From: Janthinobacterium lividum PAMC 25724
GTDB lineage: Bacteria; Pseudomonadota; Gammaproteobacteria; Burkholderiales; Burkholderiaceae_D
Length of the DNA stretch: 64,000 bases
Assembly (NCBI GenBank): GCA_000242815.2
Contig: AHHB01000036.1
Span: 309,479 to 373,478 of the forward strand
Reading direction: 5' to 3'
The position numbers and the translations under genes are program-made. The notes below the pieces were generated by a model, which saw only the letters and a list, made by a program, of their open reading frames with translations, was not told the DNA's origin and searched no databases. Every line of letters starts with the position of its first letter. The stretch's first letter is position 1. Positions 38,309 through 46,580 of this stretch are shown piece by piece.

Positions 38309-38398
38309 CACCGGCAAGCCGGCTATCCCCACCGCATTACGATCAACATTCAACACCGGCAAGCCGGCTATCCCCAACGCATGACAATCAACAACAAG
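38309..38398. repeat. 45-bp tandem duplication between glpU and glpV
   Basis: A 23-base core beginning CACCGGCAAGCCGGCTATCC occurs exactly at 38309-38331 and again at 38354-38376. The rest of each 45-base unit is similar but diverged. The right copy covers the last codons of the DUF2160 gene. Each unit contains CCGGC-TT-GCCGG, a short hairpin in the transcript. Confidence 0.85.
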
Positions 38399-38682
38399 AC
38401 AAAACTGATGGCAGCCCCGACGGCCTGCTGCATTTCCGTCAATCCGGCCCAGGCCAGGTTGACGTACGCCGCCGTGAGCAAGCCGATGAAGAGGCGATCA
38501 CCGCGCGTGGTCGGCATCGGCAAGAAGCCCTTGCGTGCGATGCTCGGTGAACGGATTTGCCACAGCGTCATGCCGGCAAGCATCAAACCGATACAAATGA
38601 AGAAAATGGCCACTTCCGGCGTCCAAGCCATCCAGTCGAACAGGCCGACGTTGCTCGCTGTGCTATCGATAGTATTTTCCAT
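38368..38682 (-). CDS. glpU: Small DUF2160 membrane protein of the glycerol ABC transporter
   Basis: A 104-residue protein with about three hydrophobic segments (VAIFFICIGLMLAGMTLW, LFIGLLTAAYVNLAW, AVGAAISFVLLLIVMRW). DUF2160 proteins occur almost only inside glycerol ABC operons, where the gene is named glpU in rhizobia; their exact role is unsettled. It starts one base after the permease stop, with GAAGGG as ribosome site. Its 3' end lies inside the right copy of the 45-bp duplication. Confidence 0.88.
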   Translation of the reverse strand: MENTIDSTASNVGLFDWMAWTPEVAIFFICIGLMLAGMTLWQIRSPSIARKGFLPMPTTRGDRLFIGLLTAAYVNLAWAGLTEMQQAVGAAISFVLLLIVMRWG

Positions 38683-38683
38683 G

Positions 38684-39490
38684 TCAGACCCTTCCCATCG
38701 CAAAACCCTTGGCTATGTAATGGCGCACGAACCAGATCACCAGCGCGCCAGGCACGATGGTGAGCACGCCGGCAGCTGCCAGCACGCCCCAATCCATGCC
38801 GGCGGCCGAGACGGTGCGCGTCATGGTGGCGGCAATCGGCTTGGCATTGACGGACGTCAAGGTACGCGCCAATAACAGTTCCACCCAGCTGAACATGAAG
38901 CAGAAGAAAGCCGTCACGCCCACGCCCGACTTAATCATCGGCAAGAAGATGCGGATGAAGAAGCGGGGGAAGCTGTAGCCGTCGATATACGCGGTCTCGT
39001 CGATTTCCTTCGGCACGCCGGACATGAAGCCTTCCAGTATCCACACCGCCAGCGGCACGTTGAACACCATGTGCGCCAGCGCCACAGCCAAATGCGTATC
39101 CATCAGGCCAACGGTCGAATACAGCTGGAAAAACGGCACGAGGAAGACCGCGGGCGGCGTCATGCGGTTAGTCAGCAGCCAAAAGAACAAATGCTTGTCG
39201 CCCACAAAGTTGTAGCGCGAGAAGGCATACGCGGCCGGCAAGGCCACCGTCACCGACAGCACCATGTTCAACGCCACGTACAGCATGGAATTGATGTAGC
39301 CGCTGTACCAGGAGCGGTCCGTGAAGATCGTATGGTAATTGGCGAACGTCAGTTGCTGCGGCCACAGGCTCAGGACGCCAACGATTTCCTCGTTGGTCTT
39401 GAGCGACATATTGAGCATCCAGTAGATGGGCAACAGGGACGCCAGCAAAAAAGTGACGAGCATGGCACTGCGTATTTTCTGATGCATCAT
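38684..39490 (-). CDS. glpQ: Glycerol ABC transporter, permease subunit 2
   Basis: A 268-residue inner-membrane permease of the MalG type with six helices. The EAA loop that contacts the ATPases is EIDETAYIDGYSFPRFFIRIFLPMI near residue 170. The ATG overlaps the preceding permease stop as ATGA. The symbol follows the rhizobial glpSTPQUV naming and must not be confused with E. coli glpQ (a phosphodiesterase). Confidence 0.9.
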   Translation of the reverse strand: MMHQKIRSAMLVTFLLASLLPIYWMLNMSLKTNEEIVGVLSLWPQQLTFANYHTIFTDRSWYSGYINSMLYVALNMVLSVTVALPAAYAFSRYNFVGDKHLFFWLLTNRMTPPAVFLVPFFQLYSTVGLMDTHLAVALAHMVFNVPLAVWILEGFMSGVPKEIDETAYIDGYSFPRFFIRIFLPMIKSGVGVTAFFCFMFSWVELLLARTLTSVNAKPIAATMTRTVSAAGMDWGVLAAAGVLTIVPGALVIWFVRHYIAKGFAMGRV

Positions 39491-40374
39491 TTCTGGTCTC
39501 CCGTACCGACGCGCTGCATCCACGTGTAGAGCACAAAGCAGAACAGCAGGATGATGAGGAAATAGATCAGTGAGAATGCCGAGGCCGGTCCCAGGTCGAA
39601 CTGACCGACGGCTTTTTGCGTCAGGTATTGCGACAAAAAGGTGGTGGCATTGCCGGGGCCACCACCGGTCAGCACAAACGGTTCCGTGTAGATCATGAAA
39701 CTATCCATGAAGCGCAGCAACACGGCGATCATCAGCACATTGCGCAGTTTCGGTAGCTGGATGTAGCGGAACACGGCCAGGCCGGAAGCGCCGTCGATGC
39801 GCGCCGCCTGATAATACGCGTCGGGAATGGCACGCAAACCGGCATAGCACAGCAGCGCTACCAGGGGCGTCCAATGCCAGATATCCATCACCATCACCGT
39901 CAGCCAGGCATCGAGCGAGTTGCCGCTGTAATTGTAGTTCAAGCCCAATTGATTCAGGCTGTAGCCCATCAGGCCGATGTCGCCGCGGCCAAAGATTTGC
40001 CAGATGGTGCCCACCACGTTCCAGGGAATCAGCAAGGGCAGCGCGATCAGCACCAGCGCCAGCGACGCCTTCCAGCCATCGGCCGGCATGCACAGGGCGA
40101 TCAAAATGCCCAGCGGAATCTGGATCGCCAGCACGCAGCCGGAAAACAGCAGTTGGCGCAGCAAGGCGCTGTGCAAGTCGCCGTCGAGCATGACCATGCG
40201 GAACCATTCGGTACCCACAAATACCTTTTGCGTGGGGCTCAGGATATCCTGCACGGAATAATTCACTACCGTCATCAGCGGCAGGATGGCGGAAAAAGCC
40301 ACGCACAGCAGTACGGGCAGGATCAATAGCCAGGCGCGGCGGTTGTTATCGGTTTTACCGTTATGTATCATCAT
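39487..40374 (-). CDS. glpP: Glycerol ABC transporter, permease subunit 1
   Basis: A 295-residue permease of the MalF type with six helices. The EAA motif is PDAYYQAARIDGASGLAVFRYIQLPKLRN near residue 205. It pairs with the neighbouring permease to form the channel. Both ends overlap neighbours by four bases (ATGA), so the transporter genes are tightly coupled. Symbol as in rhizobia. Confidence 0.9.
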   Translation of the reverse strand: MMIHNGKTDNNRRAWLLILPVLLCVAFSAILPLMTVVNYSVQDILSPTQKVFVGTEWFRMVMLDGDLHSALLRQLLFSGCVLAIQIPLGILIALCMPADGWKASLALVLIALPLLIPWNVVGTIWQIFGRGDIGLMGYSLNQLGLNYNYSGNSLDAWLTVMVMDIWHWTPLVALLCYAGLRAIPDAYYQAARIDGASGLAVFRYIQLPKLRNVLMIAVLLRFMDSFMIYTEPFVLTGGGPGNATTFLSQYLTQKAVGQFDLGPASAFSLIYFLIILLFCFVLYTWMQRVGTGDQK

Positions 40375-41471
40375 GCCACCCGCTTATCGTTGACGTAGAA
40401 CAAAGTGCGTTGCACGGGGAAACGCAGCCGCACAGCTTCGCCAGGCTGGACATCGATGGCGCGCAGCTTGGCCGCCACCGTGGCACTGCCCAGCTGGAAT
40501 TGGGCCAGGAAATGCGTACCCATGTTGCGCACCGCAATGACGCTGGCAGCGAGCGTATCGCCGCCCCCCTCGCTGGCCTCGCCCTGGCGCAGGCATTCGA
40601 CGAATTCGGGCCGCACGCCCAGCGTGATGTTGCCTTGCGCGCCAGACAAGGCCGCGCGCGCCGCAGCGGACAGCGCCAGCGGCTGCCCTGCTACCCGCGC
40701 CACGCCATCGTCCAGCGTGCAATCGAGCAAGTTCATGCCCGGGTTGCCGATGAAATAGCCGACAAACGTGTGCTCCGGCTCTTCGAACAAGGCTTGCGCG
40801 CTGCCCGTCTGTACCACTTCGCCCTGGGTCATGACGACCACCTGGTCGGCAAAGGTCAACGCTTCCACCTGGTCGTGCGTGACGTAAATCAAGGACAGCT
40901 TCAATTCGTGGTGGATTTCCTTCAATTTCCGACGCAACAGCCATTTTAAGTGCGGGTCGATCACCGTCAGCGGTTCGTCGAACAGCACGGCCGCCACGTC
41001 GGGACGCACGAGGCCGCGTCCCAGCGAAATCTTTTGCTTGGCGTCGACGGACAAGCCGCTGGCACGCATTTTCAAGTCACTCGTCAATTCCAGCATCTGC
41101 GCCACCTGTTGCACGCGCTTTTTGACCTCGCTCTCTTTCCAACCGCGATTGCGCAGCGGAAACGCCAGGTTGTCATGCACGGTCATGGTGTCGTAGATGA
41201 CGGGAAACTGGAACACTTGCGCAATATTGCGCGCTTCGGTGGGCAGTTGCGTCACATCCTTGCCGTCGAACAACACCTTGCCGTGCGATGGCTTCACCAG
41301 GCCGGAGATGATATTGAGCAAGGTCGTCTTGCCGCAGCCCGACGGCCCCAGCAAGGCGTAGGCGCCGCCGTCATGCCAGGTCATGCTCATGGGCCGCAGC
41401 GCATAGTCGGCCGGTGCCGTCGGGTTCGGTTTGTAGGCATGCGCCAGGTCGATCAGTTCGATACGCGCCAT
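40371..41471 (-). CDS. glpT: Glycerol ABC transporter ATPase 2, degenerate signature motif
   Basis: A 366-residue MalK-like ATPase with C-terminal TOBE/OB domain. Walker A is canonical (LLGPSGCGKTTLL), the Q-loop is VFQFPV, Walker B is VLFDEPLTVID and the H-loop His is present (YVTHDQVEAL). The signature, normally LSGGQ, reads LSVDA (ASGLSVDAKQKISLGR). Start at 41471 with CAGGAG upstream, directly after the other ATPase gene. With GlpS it should form one intact and one degenerate ATP site. The name follows the rhizobial operon; it is unrelated to the E. coli G3P antiporter GlpT. Confidence 0.9.
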   Translation of the reverse strand: MARIELIDLAHAYKPNPTAPADYALRPMSMTWHDGGAYALLGPSGCGKTTLLNIISGLVKPSHGKVLFDGKDVTQLPTEARNIAQVFQFPVIYDTMTVHDNLAFPLRNRGWKESEVKKRVQQVAQMLELTSDLKMRASGLSVDAKQKISLGRGLVRPDVAAVLFDEPLTVIDPHLKWLLRRKLKEIHHELKLSLIYVTHDQVEALTFADQVVVMTQGEVVQTGSAQALFEEPEHTFVGYFIGNPGMNLLDCTLDDGVARVAGQPLALSAAARAALSGAQGNITLGVRPEFVECLRQGEASEGGGDTLAASVIAVRNMGTHFLAQFQLGSATVAAKLRAIDVQPGEAVRLRFPVQRTLFYVNDKRVA

Positions 41472-41472
41472 A

Positions 41473-42597
41473 TCAAGCTCCTGCCTGTAACGACGCAGCG
41501 GCGCCCGGCGCGACGGCGCCCGGAGCAAACAGCAAGCCGCCATCGCTGGCGAAGATCAGCAAAGCATGCGGCTGGCAATACACGGTGCAAGCGCTGCCGA
41601 TCTCCAGATTGTGCACGCCGCCCAGCTGCGCCACCAGGGCCAGTTCGCCGCGGCGCGCATGCACATAGGTTTCCGAGCCGCTGATTTCCGCCAGGTCCAC
41701 CTGCGCCGCGATGGCCACGTCGGCGTCGGACTGGGGCGACAAATGCAGGCTGTGCGCGCGCACGCCAAGGATCACGTCGCAGCTGTTACCGAGGCAGGCG
41801 CGCTGCGCGCCGCTCAAGTGAATCGCCAAGCCATCGGCGGCCTGCGCCACGCCGGCCGCATCCACGCGCGCGGGGATCAGGTTGATCGGCGGGTCGCTGA
41901 AAGTGCGCGCCACGGCGATGGAATTGGGGGCATTGAAGACGTCCAGGGTCGGCCCTTGCTGCAGCAAGCGCCCCTCGTGCAGCACGGCCACGTGGCCGCC
42001 CAGCTGCAGCGCTTCCAGCGGTTCCGTGGTGGCGTACACGACCGTCGTGCTGCCGCTGGAAAACAGTTCCGTCAGTTCGCGGCGTAATTCTTCGCGCAGT
42101 TTGTAATCGAGGTTGACCAACGGCTCGTCGAGCAACAACAGCGAGGCATCCTTGATCAGGGCTCGCCCGAGCGCCGTGCGCTGCTGCTGGCCGCCCGACA
42201 ATTCCCCTGGCGTGCGCTGCAAATACGGCGTGATGTGCAGGCGCTCGGCCAGCGCCAGCACTTTCGCGCGTATCTCGTCCTCGGGCACCTTGCGCAAGCG
42301 CAAAGGCGAGGCGATATTGTCGTACACGGTGAAGGCCGGATAGTTGATGAATTGCTGGTATACCATGGCCAGGTTGCGGCGGCTGACGGGCACGCCCGTC
42401 ACATCGACGCCATCGGCGGTGACCGTGCCCCCGCTGGGCTTGTCCAGGCCCGCCATCACGCGCATCAAGGTCGTCTTGCCGGCACGCGTGGTGCCCAGCA
42501 AGACGTTGATGGCGCCCGGCACCAAGGCCAGCGACATCGGATATAAAAAGTCATCAGCACCCTGCTTCCTGCTGATCTTGTCCAGTACCAATTGCAC
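41473..42597 (-). CDS. glpS: Glycerol ABC transporter ATPase 1, altered Walker A and H-loop
   Basis: A 374-residue MalK-like ATPase. Walker A is altered (GTTRAGKT: Arg where Gly is usual), the signature is canonical (ELSGGQQQRTALGRAL), Walker B is LLLLDEPLVNLD, and the H-loop reads VVYATTEPLEAL, with Thr in place of the switch His. I place the start at a GTG (42597) because GGAGGAG lies 6 bases before it and the longer frame runs back into glpD. It is the first transporter gene, 74 bases after glpD. Confidence 0.9.
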   Translation of the reverse strand: MQLVLDKISRKQGADDFLYPMSLALVPGAINVLLGTTRAGKTTLMRVMAGLDKPSGGTVTADGVDVTGVPVSRRNLAMVYQQFINYPAFTVYDNIASPLRLRKVPEDEIRAKVLALAERLHITPYLQRTPGELSGGQQQRTALGRALIKDASLLLLDEPLVNLDYKLREELRRELTELFSSGSTTVVYATTEPLEALQLGGHVAVLHEGRLLQQGPTLDVFNAPNSIAVARTFSDPPINLIPARVDAAGVAQAADGLAIHLSGAQRACLGNSCDVILGVRAHSLHLSPQSDADVAIAAQVDLAEISGSETYVHARRGELALVAQLGGVHNLEIGSACTVYCQPHALLIFASDGGLLFAPGAVAPGAAASLQAGA

Positions 42598-42671
42598 GCG
42601 CTTCTCCTCCAGTGATGGTTTCTTATTCTTCGCCACACCCTCTGCGGGGCGCGGTCGCCTGCCTGTCCTTC

Positions 42672-44270
42672 TTACTGCACCGACGGATGCTGCAGCAACG
42701 GATGTTGCAACAACCAGGCGTCGAGACTGACCGCCGTTTCGCGCGGCAAGTGCAGGCCCAGCTTGGAGCGCCGCCACAGGATGTCGGCCGCGCTGACGGC
42801 CCATTCGTGGCGCCGCAAATAATCGACTTCCGCCGCGTACAGGCCGGCGGCAATTTCCTCGCCCATGGCTGCCACGTCCTTGCGCCCATCGAGCAGCATA
42901 TGGATGCGCGTGCCGTAGGCGCGCGCATAGCGCGCCACCAACGCCGCCGGCAGCCATGCGTAGGCGTGCTGCAAGCCTTGCACGAACTGGCCGAACTCAC
43001 GCACTGACTTGTTCTGCGGCGTGCTGCCGAACACGTCGCCGCCAGGCAGGCAGGCGTGTTCCGTCCAGGCCCGCCGCCTCTGGCCTGGCTCGGGTACCAA
43101 CATGGGTTCCAGCAAATCGAGGGCCTCCTCGGCCAGCTTGCGGAAGGTGGTGATCTTGCCGCCAAAAACACTCAGCATCGGCGCGCCGTCCTGGTCCAGC
43201 TCGAAACGGTAATCGCGCGTGACGGACTTGGCATCGGCCGCCGCGTCTTCCACCAGCGGGCGCAGGCCAGCATACGTCCAGACTACATCGGCGGGCACAA
43301 TGGGCTTACTGAAATAATAACTTGAAAGTTCACACAAGTAACGAATTTCCTCGTCATCGATTTCCACCTTGCCACTGTCGCCGTGATAATCAAGGTCGGT
43401 GGTGCCGATCAAGGTGAAATCATCCTCGTAAGGGATGGCAAACACGATGCGCCCGTCCGGATGCTGAAAAATATAGGCGTGGTCATGCGCGAACAGGCGT
43501 TTGACGACGATATGGCTACCCTTGATTAGGCGCAAATTCTGGCCTTGCCGGCCGGGCGCCGCCTGTTGCATGAATTCGGCCGTCCACGGTCCCGCCGCAT
43601 TGACGACGCTGCGCGCGCGCACCGACAGTACGCTGCCGTCGCTCTTCTGCAGGGTCGCCAGCCAAGCATCGTTGTTACCCGCAGTGTCGCGCACCAGCGC
43701 CGTGCAGCGCGTCTGCGTCAGCACATGCGCGCCCCTGTCGGCCGCGTCGATGGCATTGAGCACTACCAGGCGCGCATCATCGACCCAGCCATCGGAATAC
43801 ACGAAGCCGCGCTTGAACTCCGGCTTTAAAGGTTTTCCTGCCGCGTGGCGCCGAAGGTCGATGCCGCTGGAGGCTGGCAAGATTTCGCGCTTCGCCAGCA
43901 TGTCGTAGAGAAACAGGCCGGCGCGTATCAGCCAGGCTGGGCGCTGGCCCTTCGCATGTGGCATGACGAAACGCAACGGCCACATGATGTGCGGCGCCGA
44001 GCGCAGCAGCACTTCGCGCTCGATCAGCGCCTTGCGCACGAGGCCGAACTCATAATATTCGAGGTAGCGCAGGCCACCGTGTATCAGCTTGGTGGAAGCC
44101 GACGAGGTGTGCGCGGCCAGGTCATCTTTTTCGCACAGCACCACCGACAAGCCCCGACCGGCCGCGTCGCGCGCGATGCCCGCGCCATTGATGCCGCCGC
44201 CCACCACCAGCAGGTCGCATTCCATCGCAGATTCGAGCACTGCGTCGATTCCCTGCTGTACTAAGGCCAT
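42672..44270 (-). CDS. glpD: Aerobic glycerol-3-phosphate dehydrogenase
   Basis: A 532-residue FAD enzyme of normal GlpD length. The FAD fold is at DLLVVGGGINGAGIARDAAGRGLSVVL; STKLIHGGLRYLEYYEFGLVRKAL is the family signature. It oxidises sn-glycerol-3-phosphate to dihydroxyacetone phosphate at the inner membrane and passes electrons to ubiquinone. GGAGTTCCG precedes the ATG. It is the first gene of the glp operon, divergent from glpR. The C-terminus ends in a small LLQHP repeat. Confidence 0.96.
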   Translation of the reverse strand: MALVQQGIDAVLESAMECDLLVVGGGINGAGIARDAAGRGLSVVLCEKDDLAAHTSSASTKLIHGGLRYLEYYEFGLVRKALIEREVLLRSAPHIMWPLRFVMPHAKGQRPAWLIRAGLFLYDMLAKREILPASSGIDLRRHAAGKPLKPEFKRGFVYSDGWVDDARLVVLNAIDAADRGAHVLTQTRCTALVRDTAGNNDAWLATLQKSDGSVLSVRARSVVNAAGPWTAEFMQQAAPGRQGQNLRLIKGSHIVVKRLFAHDHAYIFQHPDGRIVFAIPYEDDFTLIGTTDLDYHGDSGKVEIDDEEIRYLCELSSYYFSKPIVPADVVWTYAGLRPLVEDAAADAKSVTRDYRFELDQDGAPMLSVFGGKITTFRKLAEEALDLLEPMLVPEPGQRRRAWTEHACLPGGDVFGSTPQNKSVREFGQFVQGLQHAYAWLPAALVARYARAYGTRIHMLLDGRKDVAAMGEEIAAGLYAAEVDYLRRHEWAVSAADILWRRSKLGLHLPRETAVSLDAWLLQHPLLQHPSVQ

Positions 44271-44384
44271 CGGAACTCCATCATTATCAAGGACAGGCGA
44301 TCAAGAAAGACTAGGCACACCCGACGACTGTGGTTAAGATCAATACGGATGTCATACGAATGCAATATGGTTAAGATTACGCCA

Positions 44385-44440
44385 TAAATCGAACTCATAG
44401 CAACATATTTTTACCCGCATTTGTTCGATTTTCTTCGTTT
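44385..44440. promoter_or_regulatory. Candidate GlpR operator half-sites
   Basis: TCGAAC (44389-44394) and TGTTCGA (44422-44428) are opposed half-sites resembling the GlpR motif TGTTCG, and a TTCTTCG follows at 44431. They lie in the 194-base divergent region between glpD and glpR. The assignment is by motif and position only. Confidence 0.4.
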
Positions 44441-44464
44441 GTGGAATTTTAAAGAGATACGCCC

Positions 44465-45223
44465 ATGATTTTGAATCCCCGCCAGCGCCGCTTGCTTGAA
44501 GTGGTGCGCCAGAAACTCACCATGTCAGTCGAGGAGTTGGCCCAGCAACTCGGTGTCACGCCGCAAACCGTGCGGCGCGACGTCAAGCAAATGGAAGAAG
44601 CGCGTCTGCTGGCGCGCTATCACGGCGGCGTGGGCTTGCCCTCCTCCGTGGAAAACATCGATTACAGCCAGCGCCAGGTCTTCAATAGCGACGCCAAACG
44701 GCGCATCGCCGCCGCCGTCGCCGCGCAAGTGCCGCATGGCTGTTCGCTTCTGATCAATATCGGCACCACCACCGAGGAAGTGGCGCGCGCGCTGGGAGAG
44801 CACAGCGGCTTGCACGTGGTGACGAACAACCTCAACGTAGCAGCCATCCTGGCCGACAACGCTGCCTGCGAAGTCATCGTCGCTGGTGGCGTGGTGCGCG
44901 GGCGCGACCGGGGCATCGTGGGCGAGGCCACTATCGACTTCATCCGTCAATTCAAGGTCGACATCGGCATCATCGGCATTTCCAGCATCGACGAAGACGG
45001 CAGCCTGCGCGACTTCGATGCACGCGAAGTGAAGGTGGCGCAAGCCATCATCGAGCAGTCGCGCGAAGTATGGCTGGTGGCCGACCAGCATAAATTCGGC
45101 CGCAAGGCGCTGGTGCGGCTGGCCGACCTGGCACAAATCGATCTCTTGTTTACGGACGCGTCGCCGCCGGCCCGCTTTACCGCAGTCCTGCGCGAGGCAG
45201 GCGTGAAGGTGGTGGTGGCCTGA
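44465..45223 (+). CDS. glpR: Glycerol-3-phosphate regulon repressor (DeoR family)
   Basis: A 252-residue DeoR-type repressor. The HTH is SVEELAQQLGVTPQTVRRDVKQME (residues 21-44); the effector domain shows NIGTTTEEVARAL and ADQHKFGRKALVRLADL. It should bind glycerol-3-phosphate and repress the divergent glpD-glpSTPQUV-glpK operon. Position and similarity agree well. It is followed by 354 bases without a gene. Confidence 0.93.
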   Translation: MILNPRQRRLLEVVRQKLTMSVEELAQQLGVTPQTVRRDVKQMEEARLLARYHGGVGLPSSVENIDYSQRQVFNSDAKRRIAAAVAAQVPHGCSLLINIGTTTEEVARALGEHSGLHVVTNNLNVAAILADNAACEVIVAGGVVRGRDRGIVGEATIDFIRQFKVDIGIIGISSIDEDGSLRDFDAREVKVAQAIIEQSREVWLVADQHKFGRKALVRLADLAQIDLLFTDASPPARFTAVLREAGVKVVVA

Positions 45224-45577
45224 GCGGCTGGCAGGTCTGCAGCCACCCTTGGCACTGTCGCGTGGGCAATACGGCAGCGATGGGCAAGCACAGCGAATGA
45301 TATGAAATATTTATCAAGTTGAAAAAAAGCTGTTACCATTGATGCAACATGAGTTATTTTTTTTATCTTCCACTCCAGCAATACGATTATTCACTTGATA
45401 TTGCTTTTTATGTATCTAGAGCAAGGAAAAAGGAAAAACTCTTTGCCGGCCAGTGATTTCCTGTGAAAACAGTGTTAGAACTGCCTCAAGCAGCATGATT
45501 GTTCCCCAACAAACCACTCGACGGCAAGCGTGAAGGCCTTGACCATGCCGGTAACGCCGCCCAGTGAAGGAAGATAA
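45224..45577. other. Intergenic region, AT-rich in the middle
   Basis: 354 bases between glpR and the MarR gene. The segment 45300-45430 is markedly AT-rich and could carry the MarR promoter (TTGATA at about 45395). A 35-codon ORF at 45349 has no ribosome site. I see nothing else. Confidence 0.5.
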
Positions 45578-46081
45578 ATGAGCCATAATTTTGAAACGGC
45601 CGCCACGCCGCAAGCCACCCATTCCAACAGCGCTCCCGTCAGCGAGCTTGAAGCCCATCTCGGCTACTGGCTACGTTTCGTGTCCAACCATGTTTCCCAC
45701 GGCTTCCAGAAAAAAGCCGAAGCCAACGGCGTGACGCTGTCCGAATGGGTGGTACTGCGCGAAATGTTCCGCCTGGGCTGCACCTCGCCCACGGTGCTGG
45801 CGCAAGTGTCCGGCATGAGCAAGGGCGCCGTGTCGAAGCTGATCGACCGCCTGGAAAGCAAGGGCATGGTCAGCAAGTCGATCCTGCTGGCCGACCGCCG
45901 CCAGCACTCGATCGAACTGACCACGGAAGGCGAAGCGCTGGTGCCCGTGCTGGCCGGGATGGCGGACCAGAATGACGAAGAATTCTTCGGCAAGCTGCCG
46001 CGCCAGCTGCGCGATGCCCTGCTCGAGGCGATGAAGGAAGTGGCGCGCACGCATCAGCTCAAAAACGTGCCGTTAAATTAA
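45578..46081 (+). CDS. MarR-family transcriptional regulator
   Basis: A 167-residue winged-helix regulator. Recognition helix region SPTVLAQVSGMSKGAVSKLIDRLESKGMV (residues about 70-98) and wing ADRRQHSIELTTEGEAL are typical. AAGGAAGATAA precedes the ATG. There is no divergent partner; the downstream stretch holds only a decayed dehydratase fragment, so its target is unknown. Confidence 0.92.
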   Translation: MSHNFETAATPQATHSNSAPVSELEAHLGYWLRFVSNHVSHGFQKKAEANGVTLSEWVVLREMFRLGCTSPTVLAQVSGMSKGAVSKLIDRLESKGMVSKSILLADRRQHSIELTTEGEALVPVLAGMADQNDEEFFGKLPRQLRDALLEAMKEVARTHQLKNVPLN

Positions 46082-46159
46082 AACGGCTTGCGGCAACGGT
46101 GAGACGCAGGCACGCGCACTTCAGCTGTGCTGCTGGCGTGAGCGTCCACCAGGCACACA

Positions 46160-46444
46160 ATGGCCTTGCACATCGCACCCCCGGCGCTCAACTCACGCGC
46201 CCTAAGCCTGTACAGCGAACGCGACATCTGGCTCAAGCTTGAAGCCTTGCAGCCGCCCGGCACCTTCACGATTCGCGGCATCGGTCTCGCCTGCGAACAA
46301 TACGCGCAACGTGGTGCCAGCCGGTTCATCTCTGCTTCTGGCGGCAATGCCGGCATCGCCGTGGCCTACGCGGGACGCCAGCTGGGCATACCCGTCATCA
46401 TCGTGCTGCCGGAAACGAGCAGCGCCACGCTATCGCCGCCCTAA
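46160..46444 (+). pseudogene. Truncated serine/threonine dehydratase-like remnant
   Basis: 94 residues match the start of PLP-dependent serine/threonine dehydratases (WLKLEALQPPGTFTIRGIG, then SASGGNAGIAVAYAGR and PVIIVLPET), which are normally over 300 residues. The PLP lysine position, SFKxRG in the family, reads TFTIRG, so Lys is Thr. The frame ends soon after the first domain strand and no continuation is found in other frames. The remnant is probably non-functional. Confidence 0.75.
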
Positions 46445-46580
46445 CGCTAGAATAAGAACAACAGCTTTGCGCCAGATCATGGCACATCACGCTGCCAGGG
46501 CGCCAATGCCGGCGCACGCGGGAACTTGCACGCGGCGCAGTGTGTCTCACTACCATCTGCAGCTATCGCGCGAGGCAACG

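Noticed and set aside
42598..42957. N-terminal extension of the GlpS ATPase
   Set aside because: It overlaps glpD in another frame; GGAGGAG six bases before the GTG at 42597 marks the start.
45349..45456. 35-codon ORF in the AT-rich region before the MarR gene
   Set aside because: No ribosome site and an aromatic-rich composition that follows from the AT-rich DNA.
46239..46580. Upstream in-frame extension of the PHP-domain gene
   Set aside because: Overlaps the dehydratase remnant in another frame, has no homology-like content, and a good ribosome site lies before 46581.
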